A program made the position numbers and the translations under genes. From assembly GCA_020072645.1 (NCBI GenBank), contig JAIQGK010000011.1, positions 62,001-126,000 on the forward strand: a stretch of 64,000 bases of DNA. The letters are read 5' to 3'. This DNA comes from Terriglobia bacterium (GTDB lineage: Bacteria; Acidobacteriota; Terriglobia; Terriglobales; Acidobacteriaceae). Shown piece after piece: positions 17,390 to 25,413 of this stretch (the first letter of the stretch is position 1; each line of letters starts with the position of its first letter). The notes beneath the pieces were generated by a model that saw only the letters and a program-made list of their open reading frames with translations, was not told the origin of the DNA and did no database searches.

Positions 17390-17950
17390 GTGTCCACGAA
17401 CGATAAGGACCTCACCGTGCTTCTCCATAGATGGAGGGACGGGGACCCGGATGCGGAAGAACAACTCTTCCGGTTGCTCATGCCGGATCTCCGCAAGCTT
17501 GCGGCTCGCTGCCTGCGGAGCGAGCGTCCTGACCATTCTGTGCAAAAAAGTGATCTGGTAAATGAATGTTTTATAAGGCTTTTGAATGCCAGAAAGATTG
17601 ATTGGCGGGATCGGGGCCATTTCTTCGCTATAGTCACTGTGAAGATGCGGCGTTTTCTTATCGATTACGCCAGAAAGAAACATATCAAGCCCCTGCCTTT
17701 GGAAGGGTTACCCGAAGGCCTTCTGGCAGGACGCAACTGGCTTGAAAAAGCCGTAGTGATCGACGAGTTATTAGATGAGCTAGAGAAAGAATTTCCCATC
17801 CGGTGCAGCGTGGTGGTATTCCGGTCCTATTTAGGGCTAAGCACGAAAGAAACCGCGGAAAAGCTCGCCTTGACGGAGGCAAGCGTTGAACACGAATGGC
17901 ACCGCGGCAAAAAATGGCTTCATCAGAAATTGAGCGAGGGGAAATGCTAG
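17390..17950 (+). CDS. ECF sigma factor of the kinase-associated type (TIGR02999-like)
   Basis: 186 residues from GTG 17390; the in-frame TTG at 17354 overlaps the -10 hexamer. Visible are region 2 (HRWRDGDPDAEEQLFRLLMPDLRKLAARCL, written here only to mark about residues 13-43), KSDLVNECFIRLLNARKIDW, HFFAIVTVKMRRFLIDYAR, and region 4 with LGLSTKETAEKLALTEASVEHEW. This pattern is that of sigma factors in Acidobacteriota and Planctomycetota whose genes sit next to Ser/Thr kinases instead of anti-sigma factors. In those systems the kinase is thought to act on the sigma factor. The stop overlaps the kinase ATG at 17944 (ATGCTAG), so the two are translationally coupled. Confidence 0.88.
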   Translation: MSTNDKDLTVLLHRWRDGDPDAEEQLFRLLMPDLRKLAARCLRSERPDHSVQKSDLVNECFIRLLNARKIDWRDRGHFFAIVTVKMRRFLIDYARKKHIKPLPLEGLPEGLLAGRNWLEKAVVIDELLDELEKEFPIRCSVVVFRSYLGLSTKETAEKLALTEASVEHEWHRGKKWLHQKLSEGKC

Positions 17951-19455
17951 ACAGAGAAGAGCGGCTGATGGGCCTGGTGCGGGAGACGCTCCGAACCCCT
18001 CCCGGTCAGCGCGAAACCTATCTGCGTGCCGCGTGTCATCAAGATCAAGACCTTTATTCGGAAGTATCCGAGATAGTGGAGTGGGAAGAACGCATGGGGG
18101 ACTTCATGCGTGATCCTTTAGTTGGACTCATCGATCTGGAGGCCCTGGATCGTCCTTTCAAGCCGCACCAGGTGATTGCAGACGGGTTTGAAATCATACG
18201 CGAAGTCGGCGATGGCGGCATGGGCGTCGTATATGAAGCTTATGATCGCAAGCGGCAGCAGCGCATCGCCATTAAGTGCGCCAAATTAGGGTATGAGCGT
18301 CTCTCGCCGGAATTGCGTGGTGCGCTAAAGGTACGCCATCCAAACGTCTGTCTGGTAAATGAGATACATACGGCGGACACGGATCTGGGCGAGTTGGATT
18401 TCCTCACGATGGAGTTTCTCGATGGGGAAACCCTGCTCAGCCGCCTATCCCGTGGCAAGCTGGAACATGAAGAGGCATTAAAGTTTGCCCGCCAGCTTTG
18501 CGCCGGATTGGCTGAAGCCCATCGTTGCGGCGTTCTGCACCGCGATTTAAAGCCTGCCAACATAATCCTCTCTCCCGGAACAAATAAAGAACTGCGCGCA
18601 GTGATCACGGATTTCGGGCTGGCAGCTGACCAGGATGGAAACACTGATCTCATCGGCGGTACTCCCAGCTACATGGCGCCTGAATTGAAGCAGGACGGCA
18701 CCGCATCGCCCGCCTCGGATATTTATGCGCTCGGAGTAATTCTCCATGAGATGGTGACCGGATCAAAGCCATTCACCCAAGCCGCCAACAGTCATGACGA
18801 CGCGCAATTGTATGCTGTCCCCGGCAAGCCTATTAAGAAGTTGCCGCGAATTTGGGCTGATGCTATTCGCCCCTGCCTTGCAACCCTTCCAGAAAAAAGA
18901 CCTTCCGCCGAAAAAGTCCTTGCTGTTCTTGACCGTAAGCCTTTCTACCGCCGGCCTTGGGTTGCCATCGCGGCGCTGGTACTCCTTGCTACCGGCGCTT
19001 TCCTGTGGCAGCCAATCTATGAATACTTCCGGCCTGCGGACGTCAGCTTGGCAATTCTTCCCGTCCAGAGCACAGCAGATCTGCAAAATTTTGGCCAGGG
19101 CGTTTTGCATGACGTCACTGAGAGGCTTGCCCGGGAGCCAGGGAGTAAACCAAAGTTTCGTTTGATCTCATCTGAAGCTGCTGCCATGCGGGGTGTTACA
19201 ACTCCCGGGCAAGCGGGAAGTATCCTGCACGCAACGCATGCTCTGCAGCTTGAACTGCACCGCGATAGCAATGGCGTTGCCGTAGAAGCAGCCGTGGTTG
19301 ACGCAAATACCCATGCTGAGGTTCGCCATTATTCCGGACACTTCGCTCAATCCGACGTGGAAGACTTGCCCGGTGGCCTTGCAGGGTTGGTCTCTGCACC
19401 TGCCCCGAGCAGCAGGACTAGAGGCGGTCTCGCCGGTCGCCAAAGCAGCCTATGA
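17944..19455 (+). CDS. Ser/Thr protein kinase with membrane segment and FlgO/TolB-like domain (N-terminal part of a frameshifted gene)
   Basis: 503 residues from ATG 17944, chosen because GAGGGG lies just upstream and it overlaps the sigma stop; ATG 17896 is weaker. The kinase domain shows G-loop GDGGMG (89-94), K111, HRDLKPAN (199-206), DFGLA (223-227) and GGTPSYMAPE. One transmembrane helix (about 338-358) leads to a domain resembling the periplasmic TolB/FlgO-type domain of acidobacterial kinases (SLAILPVQS). The frame then runs out in a Pro/Ser/Arg tail at 19407-19455 that looks out of frame. The +1 frame continues with sequence expected for the same protein, so the true product is probably about 870 residues. 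Role: signal-responsive kinase acting with the upstream sigma factor. Confidence 0.88.
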   Translation: MLDREERLMGLVRETLRTPPGQRETYLRAACHQDQDLYSEVSEIVEWEERMGDFMRDPLVGLIDLEALDRPFKPHQVIADGFEIIREVGDGGMGVVYEAYDRKRQQRIAIKCAKLGYERLSPELRGALKVRHPNVCLVNEIHTADTDLGELDFLTMEFLDGETLLSRLSRGKLEHEEALKFARQLCAGLAEAHRCGVLHRDLKPANIILSPGTNKELRAVITDFGLAADQDGNTDLIGGTPSYMAPELKQDGTASPASDIYALGVILHEMVTGSKPFTQAANSHDDAQLYAVPGKPIKKLPRIWADAIRPCLATLPEKRPSAEKVLAVLDRKPFYRRPWVAIAALVLLATGAFLWQPIYEYFRPADVSLAILPVQSTADLQNFGQGVLHDVTERLAREPGSKPKFRLISSEAAAMRGVTTPGQAGSILHATHALQLELHRDSNGVAVEAAVVDANTHAEVRHYSGHFAQSDVEDLPGGLAGLVSAPAPSSRTRGGLAGRQSSL

Positions 19456-20575
19456 AAGCGGCCGCAACTATCTTCGCCAGGGCCGCTTTAGCTATGACCA
19501 GGCGATCGCGCAATTCCAGCAAGCTGCCGCCGCAGACCGCCATTCACCCTTGCCCTTTGCCGGGCTGGCGGATGCCTATATCGCAAAATACAGTGTGGAG
19601 AAAAGCAGCCAAGCGCAGGAGGCTGCTCGAACTTATTTGCTGGCCGGTGAGATGCTGGACCCGGATTCGCCCCGGGTACGGACTGCGTCCGCGGGCCTGA
19701 ATATTGCTTTGGGCAGGAACGCGCAAGCATTGGAAGATAGCCGCCGCGCGCTGGAGGTCGATCCGAGTAATGCGGAAGCATGGCTGCGGGCCGGGTTCGC
19801 TTACGAAATGCAGGGCACCTTTGACAAGGCGCTGGAAGCTTACCATAAGGCAATCCAGCTCGATCCCGGCTACTACAAACCCTATCAATATCTTGGAGGC
19901 TTTTACTATTACCAGGGCAAGTTTGCCGAAGCCGCGCAGCAATACAGGAAAGAAGTAGAACACTCGGTAAACGATCTGGATGGTTATAGCAACCTGGGCT
20001 CCATATTGACGGAGCTGGGCAAATATGCGGAAGCCGAGACCGCTTTCAGGGCGGCGGTACAACTGAAAGAGACTCCATTTAACCTAAACAACCTGGGGGC
20101 CACACTGGTCTATCTGGGGCGCGACGCTGAAGCCCTGCCCCTTTATCAGCAGGCTGTGGCGCTGCAGCCGGCAAGCCATTTGTATTGGATTAACCTCGGC
20201 GATTCTCAACGTAGACTAGGCCATGCTAAGGAATCAATCGCAGCTTATAAGAGAGCTCTTAGTTTGACATCAGCGAATCTTCAGATTAACCCTTCCAGTG
20301 GATCTATCCGGGCATTTAAGGCGTATGCCCAGGCCAGACTTGGTCAAAAGAGCGATGCAGAACAGGAAATAGGTCAGGCGTTGCAAGTTCCCACAAATGA
20401 CAACCAACTCATTCGGAACGCGATATTAACCTATGAAGCCCTGGGAAACAGGGAGATGGCCTTCAAAGTCGCCTCACGTGCCACCCCGGAAGCGAGAATT
20501 GCGTTAGAACATCATCCAGACCTGGCGGATTTTCGGCAGGATTCTCGCTTTAAACAATTGATGGCACCAAAATAA
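19298..20575 (+). CDS. TPR domain, C-terminal part of the frameshifted kinase gene
   Basis: 425 codons from a TTG at 19298, but the credible coding part begins near 19400 (LPRAAGLEAVSPVAKAAYES). It contains about six to eight TPR units, for example AEAWLRAGFAYEMQGTFDKA, YKPYQYLGGFYYYQGKFAEA, and DGYSNLGSILTELGKYAEAE. Such repeats form a protein-binding superhelix. With one base skipped in or near CCCC at 19403-19406 the frame joins the upstream kinase. Kinase plus membrane segment plus TPR is a standard layout in this phylum. No ribosome site precedes 19298, so an independent gene is unlikely. The 3' end is 18 bases before the next gene. Confidence 0.75.
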   Translation: MTQIPMLRFAIIPDTSLNPTWKTCPVALQGWSLHLPRAAGLEAVSPVAKAAYESGRNYLRQGRFSYDQAIAQFQQAAAADRHSPLPFAGLADAYIAKYSVEKSSQAQEAARTYLLAGEMLDPDSPRVRTASAGLNIALGRNAQALEDSRRALEVDPSNAEAWLRAGFAYEMQGTFDKALEAYHKAIQLDPGYYKPYQYLGGFYYYQGKFAEAAQQYRKEVEHSVNDLDGYSNLGSILTELGKYAEAETAFRAAVQLKETPFNLNNLGATLVYLGRDAEALPLYQQAVALQPASHLYWINLGDSQRRLGHAKESIAAYKRALSLTSANLQINPSSGSIRAFKAYAQARLGQKSDAEQEIGQALQVPTNDNQLIRNAILTYEALGNREMAFKVASRATPEARIALEHHPDLADFRQDSRFKQLMAPK

Positions 20576-20593
20576 CTAAGGAGGAATGGCCAA

Positions 20594-20950
20594 ATGGTAT
20601 CCCCAACCCTGATTGCAAACGGATCCGGCACTGGGTCGTCCGACGTGATAGAGATCGTGCTTGATTACGATCCTGAAACAGGAGTGGTTACTGCGACGCC
20701 CGGTACCGTTGAAGAAGGAACAATCATTGAAAAAGATACAACCATCTGCTTCAAAGGTCGTGAAGGTAGAGTCCGTGTAGTGTTCCTCTCTCCTTTCAAT
20801 GACAACACGATAGAAATGCTCGATTCTCAGGAGCGCAAGCTGACTGTAGGAGGCGTCTATCACTTCCGCTGCTTCTTCACCGAACCAGGAGGGAGGGAAA
20901 TTGAAGGTACTACGGGCGGTATCCTCGACGTACAACCGAACCGGCCGTGA
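20594..20950 (+). CDS. Small beta-rich protein at the end of the sigma-kinase operon
   Basis: 118 residues, with AAGGAGG nine bases before ATG 20594, a near-perfect ribosome site. I do not recognise the family. The sequence is acidic, without signal peptide or membrane segment, and alternates beta-type segments (DVIEIVLDYDPETGVVTA, RVRVVFLSPFNDN, KLTVGGVYHFRCFF), suggesting a beta sandwich. It follows the kinase-TPR gene by 18 bases, so it is almost certainly co-transcribed. It could be a kinase substrate or a ligand of the TPR domain (inference). Confidence 0.65.
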   Translation: MVSPTLIANGSGTGSSDVIEIVLDYDPETGVVTATPGTVEEGTIIEKDTTICFKGREGRVRVVFLSPFNDNTIEMLDSQERKLTVGGVYHFRCFFTEPGGREIEGTTGGILDVQPNRP

Positions 20951-21134
20951 TCGCAGTGCTCTTTCGATCTGCCTAGTAGAAGGTAGTTTCTTCGGAGAAG
21001 ATGAAGATCCAAGAGACGGTCCGGGCCGTCTCTGTTTGCCGTGTCCTGCGCTCGTGGGTCCGATTTCCAGACTATTCTTCCATTCTCTTCACCCATCTTC
21101 CTCAACTCCACCAATTCAGAAGGAATTATGGGTT

Positions 21135-21932
21135 TCAGTCGCCATCGACGGCCAGAGCCTCATCATCCTCCGTCAGTTCATCGTCCTCAAACTCAAAAGC
21201 TTCCTGCTGGCTGCCCTGGCACATCCATACCGGAGCAAATGACAGACGGTGCAGCGGCGTGGGACCAAGCTCATTGAGTGCGGCAAGGTGTTTGGGCGAG
21301 CGGTAGCCCTTGTTTGACGCCAGATCATACTCGGGATACACCGGCGACCAGCGGCGAATCATTTCGTCGCGATGGACTTTGGCAATGATGGAAGCGGCGG
21401 CAATCGAGATGGAAAGCGCGTCGCCATGGATGATCTTGGTCTGAGGACACTCCCAGTTCACGCGGACGGCGTCCACCAGAAGATGGTCAGGGCCGGGAGA
21501 AAGCTGCGCCACGGCTTCTCGCATGGCAAGCAGTGAGGCCCAATAAATATTGATTTGGTCGATCCGCGCCACGTCCACGGCTGCTACGGCGTAAGCGATG
21601 GCATGTTGCTTAATTCGCTCGGCCAGCGTCTCGCGGGTCTTCTGGTCAATCAGTTTGGAATCGCGCAGGCCTTTGATGCGATAGCCGGGTTCGAGAATCA
21701 CCGCACCTGCCACGACGGGACCAAACAGGCAGCCGCGGCCAACTTCATCCACGCCGGCAACAAGGCGCGCGCCTGATTCCCACGCCAGTTTCTCAAATTT
21801 CTGTGTGCATTTGAGCCGCTTGAGCAGCCGCATCTTCATGGTGCCCTTGGAAAACGGCAGTCCCGTGGCCGGATTCACCGGGATGACGCGCTTCTTGCGC
21901 TTCACGCGCGCGGGTTGGGGAGCGGCGGACAT
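21135..21932 (-). CDS. rnhB: Ribonuclease HII
   Basis: 265 residues from ATG 21932; a GTG at 21947 would overlap the upstream gene. The catalytic carboxylates are all visible: D62-E63 in GVDEVGRG, D154 in LLVDAV and D189 in KVHRDEM. The enzyme cuts RNA in RNA-DNA hybrids and removes single ribonucleotides from DNA. The basic N-terminal 45 residues (KRKKR) exceed the usual start and may be an extension. It is last in the rpsP-to-rnhB series, and the 119-residue gene ends one base before it. The rplS-rnhB neighbourhood is common in bacteria. Confidence 0.95.
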   Translation of the reverse strand: MSAAPQPARVKRKKRVIPVNPATGLPFSKGTMKMRLLKRLKCTQKFEKLAWESGARLVAGVDEVGRGCLFGPVVAGAVILEPGYRIKGLRDSKLIDQKTRETLAERIKQHAIAYAVAAVDVARIDQINIYWASLLAMREAVAQLSPGPDHLLVDAVRVNWECPQTKIIHGDALSISIAAASIIAKVHRDEMIRRWSPVYPEYDLASNKGYRSPKHLAALNELGPTPLHRLSFAPVWMCQGSQQEAFEFEDDELTEDDEALAVDGD

Positions 21933-21933
21933 T

Positions 21934-22293
21934 TTATTCGAAGACACTTCCGTCAGCGGTTTCTTTCCACAAATTGTAACCCTGTAGCTCTTCGGGTTTC
22001 ACTTCCGCATGCGTCAGGAACATGGGCTCATGATTGATAAAAGTTGCCAACCGAAGGGGCAAATGTCCTATGCCAAGACGGTCTCTATCGCGGATGGTTC
22101 CCACAGCGAGTGCGCCAGGATCAATCGAGCGCGGGCGCTGTTGGAAATACTGCTGGTAGATCCTTACGTGAACGATCTCCGGCTCCAGCTTCAGCACTTT
22201 GGCGATGCTGAAACCCTCGCTATCGGTGACGGAGTAGTACGCTCCCTCAAAAAGTTTAGACGGGACGCTACGAGTGGAAACAGAATCAGCCAT
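21934..22293 (-). CDS. Unknown 119-residue protein between rplS and rnhB
   Basis: 119 residues from ATG 22293; the longer upstream frame overlaps rplS on the same strand and is not coding. No family recognised. It is acidic to neutral, soluble, beta-rich at the start (FEGAYYSVTDSEGFSIAKVLKLE) and carries YQQYFQQRPRSIDPG and FINHEPMFLTHAEVKPEELQGY. It has no signal peptide or cysteines. It follows the rplS terminator and abuts rnhB, so it probably shares a transcript with rnhB. The conserved operon position suggests a housekeeping role, perhaps in translation or RNA metabolism (inference). Confidence 0.65.
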   Translation of the reverse strand: MADSVSTRSVPSKLFEGAYYSVTDSEGFSIAKVLKLEPEIVHVRIYQQYFQQRPRSIDPGALAVGTIRDRDRLGIGHLPLRLATFINHEPMFLTHAEVKPEELQGYNLWKETADGSVFE

Positions 22294-22347
22294 GAGGATC
22301 AGTGAACTCGAGAAGGTCTGTGGTCCATTATGCCCCAGCCGACAGTG

Positions 22348-22384
22348 GAAAAAGAAAAAGCTGCGGAAAATTTCTTCCCGCAGC
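22348..22384 (-). terminator. Rho-independent terminator after rplS
   Basis: On the minus strand GCTGCGG, an 11-base loop, CCGCAGC (22384-22360) and then TTTTTCTTTTT. It lies 18 bases beyond the rplS stop and separates the ribosomal genes from the downstream pair. Confidence 0.8.
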
Positions 22385-22402
22385 CTGGAGCGTGTAAGAA
22401 AA

Positions 22403-22804
22403 TTATTCGGCTTGCGCGGCAGTTTCAGCGGCTTCAGCCTTTGCGGCCACGGCACGATGATCGACTTCACGCAGGCGTGCAGCCTTGCCTTTGAGTGCGC
22501 GCAGGTAAAATAGTTTGGCGCGGCGCACCTGGTTGGAACGCACGACCTCAACTTTATCCAACACCTTGGAGTTGAACGGGAAGATACGCTCCACGCCCTG
22601 GCCAAAGCTGACTTTGCGCACGGTAAAGCTGCCTTGCGGGCCGCTGCGCATGGAAATTACGGTGCCTTCAAACGCCTGTACGCGCTCTTTGTCGCCTTCT
22701 TTGATCTTGACCTGAACGCGGACGCTGTCGCCCGGCTTTACGTCAGGAATGTCCTTGCGCTGCAGCTTGGCAGCGAGTTTTTCCATTATTGGGTGCTGTG
22801 ACAT
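22403..22804 (-). CDS. rplS: 50S ribosomal protein L19
   Basis: 133 residues. The [22 protein letters not shown] and [12 protein letters not shown] segments are characteristic of L19, which sits at the 30S-50S interface. The C-terminal tail [19 protein letters not shown] is a lineage-type Ala-rich extension. It follows trmD as in most bacteria. Confidence 0.97.
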   Translation of the reverse strand: MSQHPIMEKLAAKLQRKDIPDVKPGDSVRVQVKIKEGDKERVQAFEGTVISMRSGPQGSFTVRKVSFGQGVERIFPFNSKVLDKVEVVRSNQVRRAKLFYLRALKGKAARLREVDHRAVAAKAEAAETAAQAE

Positions 22805-22849
22805 GATCGTATTCCTTCTTTATCTCTTCTTTTAATTTTAGCAATTAGT

Positions 22850-22924
22850 AGCTAGCAAATGGCAAATAGCGAACTTCGTTGATCCATGCAGTTGCTATTT
22901 GCTGATTGCCAGTTGCTATTTGCT
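22850..22924. repeat. Word-like repeats between rplS and trmD
   Basis: CAGTTGCTATTTGCT at 22889-22903 recurs at about 22910-22924, and an inverted relative (GCAAATGGCAAATAGC) lies at 22855-22870. The second direct copy runs into the trmD stop, so the last codons of trmD (S-K-stop) are written in repeat sequence. Confidence 0.6.
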
Positions 22925-23737
22925 CTTCTTGCCGACTTCAGCTAGAAACTTTTTGTCTTCCTCGCTCAGCGGCTGCCGTTCCAGCAGGTCCGGACGATTA
23001 CGCAATGTCTTTTCCAGCGCCTTGCCGCGACGCCACTTGCGTATCTGCTCATGGTTGCCGCCGATCAAAACTTCCGGCACCGCCATCCCGCGAAACTCCG
23101 CCGGCCGCGTGTAATGCGGATAATCCAGCAACCCGCCCGATCCGCATGTGCTGTCCGGCCCATCAACGCCGGCTTTTTGGGGGTTACTAAAAGAAGCCCC
23201 GCTAAAACTTTCCTGCCGTGCCGACGCCGCGTTTCCCAGTGCTCCCGGAACCAGCCGCGTGATGGTGTCAATCATCACCGCCGCGCCCAACTCGCCGCCA
23301 CTCAGAACGTAGTCGCCAATGGAAATTTCCTGGTCCGCCAGGCTCTCGGCCACCCGCTCGTCCACGCCTTCATAGCGCCCGCAGATCAAAATAATCCGCT
23401 CCAGCGCGGCCATCTCTTCCGCCACTGCCTGCGTAAAAATCCGGCCTTGTGGAGAGAGCAACACCACAGTCTCTTTCGCCTCGCCCGCCAGTCGTTGATC
23501 GCGCGTCGCCAGTTTCAACGACTCTACGCATTCAAACAGCGGTTCCGGCTTCAACACCATTCCTTCACCACCGCCAAACGGGCGGTCATCCACCGTCTTG
23601 TGCCGGTCCGTGGTAAAGGCCCGCAGGTCGTGAATTTTTATTTCAATGAACGAGGCTTCGCGCGCCCTGCGCACAATGCCGTAATCCAGCGGCCCGCTAA
23701 AAAAGTCCGGAAAAATAGTTACGATCTCGAACTTCAT
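22916..23737 (-). CDS. trmD: tRNA (guanine-37-N1)-methyltransferase
   Basis: 273 residues from ATG 23737 (a TTG at 23755 would add six and overlap rimM). Motifs include FEIVTIFPDFF at the start, DDRPFGGGEGMV, LICGRYEGVDERV and SIGDYVLSGGE, which form the trefoil-knot SAM-binding site. It methylates G37 of tRNAs to prevent frameshifting. It lies 14 bases after rimM. The length is slightly above the usual 240-255. Confidence 0.97.
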   Translation of the reverse strand: MKFEIVTIFPDFFSGPLDYGIVRRAREASFIEIKIHDLRAFTTDRHKTVDDRPFGGGEGMVLKPEPLFECVESLKLATRDQRLAGEAKETVVLLSPQGRIFTQAVAEEMAALERIILICGRYEGVDERVAESLADQEISIGDYVLSGGELGAAVMIDTITRLVPGALGNAASARQESFSGASFSNPQKAGVDGPDSTCGSGGLLDYPHYTRPAEFRGMAVPEVLIGGNHEQIRKWRRGKALEKTLRNRPDLLERQPLSEEDKKFLAEVGKKSK

Positions 23738-23751
23738 TTGTGCGGACCCGA

Positions 23752-24342
23752 TCAAGACTTCTCATGCTGCCGCTGTTTTTCTTCCTGGTTCAGCGGCGCA
23801 TCCAGCTCAAGCAGTCCTTCCGGAAGCTTCATCTCCAGGCGCTTCTGCTCCAGCGCAATCTTTTCAATGTAAGCAGCAGCAAATGGGACCAGGTATTCCT
23901 TCTCGCCCTGGATCACCAGCAGCGGCGCTTCTCCGCTGCCAAACTGGACATCTTTAATCCGTCCGATCTCGCGGCCGGAATCCGTTACGGTGCAGCCTGC
24001 TAGATCGCTTACGTAAAACTCGTCGTTGCCCAGTGCAGCGCGTTCGCTGCGTGGGATCTGGATCTCGCTTCCCACCAGCGTTTCCGCATCGCTGATGGAA
24101 TCCACGCCGGCAAACTTGAGCACCACCATGCCTTTGTGGAACCAGTGCTCGTCCAGGTCAAGCTTTCGCCGCTTCAGCTCAGCCGCGCCGCTTAGCTTCC
24201 CCCTGTCGCCAAGCGCAAAAAGTTTCCTGCGCGATTCAAACAGCTCGGGGAAATCGGTGAGCAAGGTTGCGGCAACTTCGCCGTGGCGTCCCTGCGTTTT
24301 GGCCACCCGGGCAATCGTGACGAACTCAGCTTCTTCAGTCAT
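23752..24342 (-). CDS. rimM: 16S rRNA processing/ribosome maturation factor RimM
   Basis: 196 residues from ATG 24342. The N-terminal VTIARVAKTQGRHGEVAATL segment and the PRC-barrel half with EFYVSDLAGCTV, IGRIKDV and YLVPFAAAYI match RimM, which binds S19 during 30S assembly. It sits in the standard rpsP-rimM-trmD-rplS order with khpA inserted after rpsP. Confidence 0.95.
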   Translation of the reverse strand: MTEEAEFVTIARVAKTQGRHGEVAATLLTDFPELFESRRKLFALGDRGKLSGAAELKRRKLDLDEHWFHKGMVVLKFAGVDSISDAETLVGSEIQIPRSERAALGNDEFYVSDLAGCTVTDSGREIGRIKDVQFGSGEAPLLVIQGEKEYLVPFAAAYIEKIALEQKRLEMKLPEGLLELDAPLNQEEKQRQHEKS

Positions 24343-24383
24343 CCGCGCTGCCGGGCCCAATCAGGGCAGAAAGATCAGCAAAG

Positions 24384-24668
24384 CTATTCCGCCGGGCCAG
24401 TTTCCTCGTCGTCTTCGTCTTCAATAATCTCCAGCATGTAGCGTTTCTTGTACTTCATGCTGGCCGCGCCCAATAGCGTGCGGATTGATTTGGCCGTGCG
24501 TCCCTGCCGGCCGATCACCTTGCCCAGGTCCGTTGCCGCCACGCGCAATTCCAGGATCGTGGCGTCGCCATCTTCAACCGGGGTCACTTGAACTTGTTCT
24601 GGAGCGTCTACAAGAGCCTGAGCAATCTGCTCCACGAGCATACGCATATCGCCGCCCGTTTCCGTCAT
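24384..24668 (-). CDS. khpA: KH-domain RNA-binding protein (KhpA-like)
   Basis: 94 residues from ATG 24668 with AAGGA upstream; a GTG at 24683 is an alternative. It is a single type II KH domain with the GxxG loop GRQG in [20 protein letters not shown]. KhpA binds RNA, often with KhpB, and influences cell size and small RNA function. The location right after rpsP is conserved across many phyla. The tail is acidic (EDEDDEETG). Confidence 0.93.
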   Translation of the reverse strand: MTETGGDMRMLVEQIAQALVDAPEQVQVTPVEDGDATILELRVAATDLGKVIGRQGRTAKSIRTLLGAASMKYKKRYMLEIIEDEDDEETGPAE

Positions 24669-24751
24669 GGGGGAGTCCTTCACCTAGCTAAGCTTGGGGC
24701 CCAAACTTCTCTGACTGTGTCCCGGAAAAGAACTGACTCTTGCTTCTTGCC

Positions 24752-25000
24752 TCAGGCCGCCGGCGCCGGTGCGGCTTTTGCTTTGGTGAGCAGACGCCCC
24801 ACGGTATCAGAAAGCTGCGCGCCCTTTGAGACCCAATAATCAATACGGTCACGTTTCAAGTCGATTGTAGTGGGATTGGTCCGGGGATTGTAAAGTCCCA
24901 CCACTTCCACAGAGCGACCATTGCGGGCGCACTCCTTATCAATCACCACCACACGGTAATACGGCTGCTTGCGCGCACCAATGCGCGCCAATCGAATCAT
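24752..25000 (-). CDS. rpsP: 30S ribosomal protein S16
   Basis: 82 residues from ATG 25000. IRLARIGARKQPYYRVVV, VEVVGLYNP and KRDRIDYWVSKGAQLSDTV are diagnostic for S16. It is the first gene of the operon and carries a well-formed promoter 60 bases upstream. Confidence 0.97.
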   Translation of the reverse strand: MIRLARIGARKQPYYRVVVIDKECARNGRSVEVVGLYNPRTNPTTIDLKRDRIDYWVSKGAQLSDTVGRLLTKAKAAPAPAA

Positions 25001-25059
25001 TAGCACAGTTGCACTGAATCCTTTCCTGATTGACGCCCGGACATGCTGGGCAAGTTGTT

Positions 25060-25088
25060 ATTATCGCGCAAGTTGCGGGTATTGGCAA
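25060..25088 (-). promoter_or_regulatory. Sigma-70-like promoter of the rpsP operon
   Basis: On the minus strand TTGCCA (25088-25083), 17 bases, GATAAT (25065-25060); each hexamer matches consensus at 5 of 6 positions. The leader to rpsP would be about 50 bases. Confidence 0.6.
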
Positions 25089-25367
25089 GGCGGATGGCTG
25101 CTGCTTTGCGCGCTTTGCAATTTTCAATCTGTCTTTTGTGAGACCACTTTGCGTTGCAAACAATGAAAGCCAAATTTCAATCGCTTTTAGACGAGCATAT
25201 TTTTTCTTAAGAGCCCTCGATATTTTGCCTTCATTTGTTTCCTAGTGAGAGCCTAAGGGCGACCCCTAACTGCTTTTCCATTTCTCGACAATCGCTTCAT
25301 CCCGATTCAGTTTTCGAAAGTGGCGATTTACCGAAAATACAATAATTTAATCATTATATTGTTATAA

Positions 25368-25393
25368 CATAATAATAATATATTATTATCATG
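25368..25393. promoter_or_regulatory. 26-bp AT-rich palindrome upstream of fic, possible operator
   Basis: CATAATAATAATA (25368-25380) faces TATTATTATCATG (25381-25393); 12 of 13 base pairs match. It ends 20 bases before the Fic start codon and lies in AT-rich DNA. A binding site for a dimeric regulator, perhaps the C-terminal winged helix of the Fic protein itself, fits best. Confidence 0.5.
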
Positions 25394-25413
25394 TTGATGT
25401 ACAAGGTCGTTAT

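Larger units (their letters stand above)
25001..25413. other. Divergent control region between rpsP and the Fic gene
   Basis: 413 bases. The rpsP promoter lies at 25060-25088 on the minus strand. From about 25300 to 25413 the sequence turns strongly AT-rich and contains the palindrome at 25368-25393. No gene is supported. Confidence 0.6.

Noticed and set aside
23051-23872. 273-codon plus-strand frame
   Set aside because: Complement of trmD and rimM.
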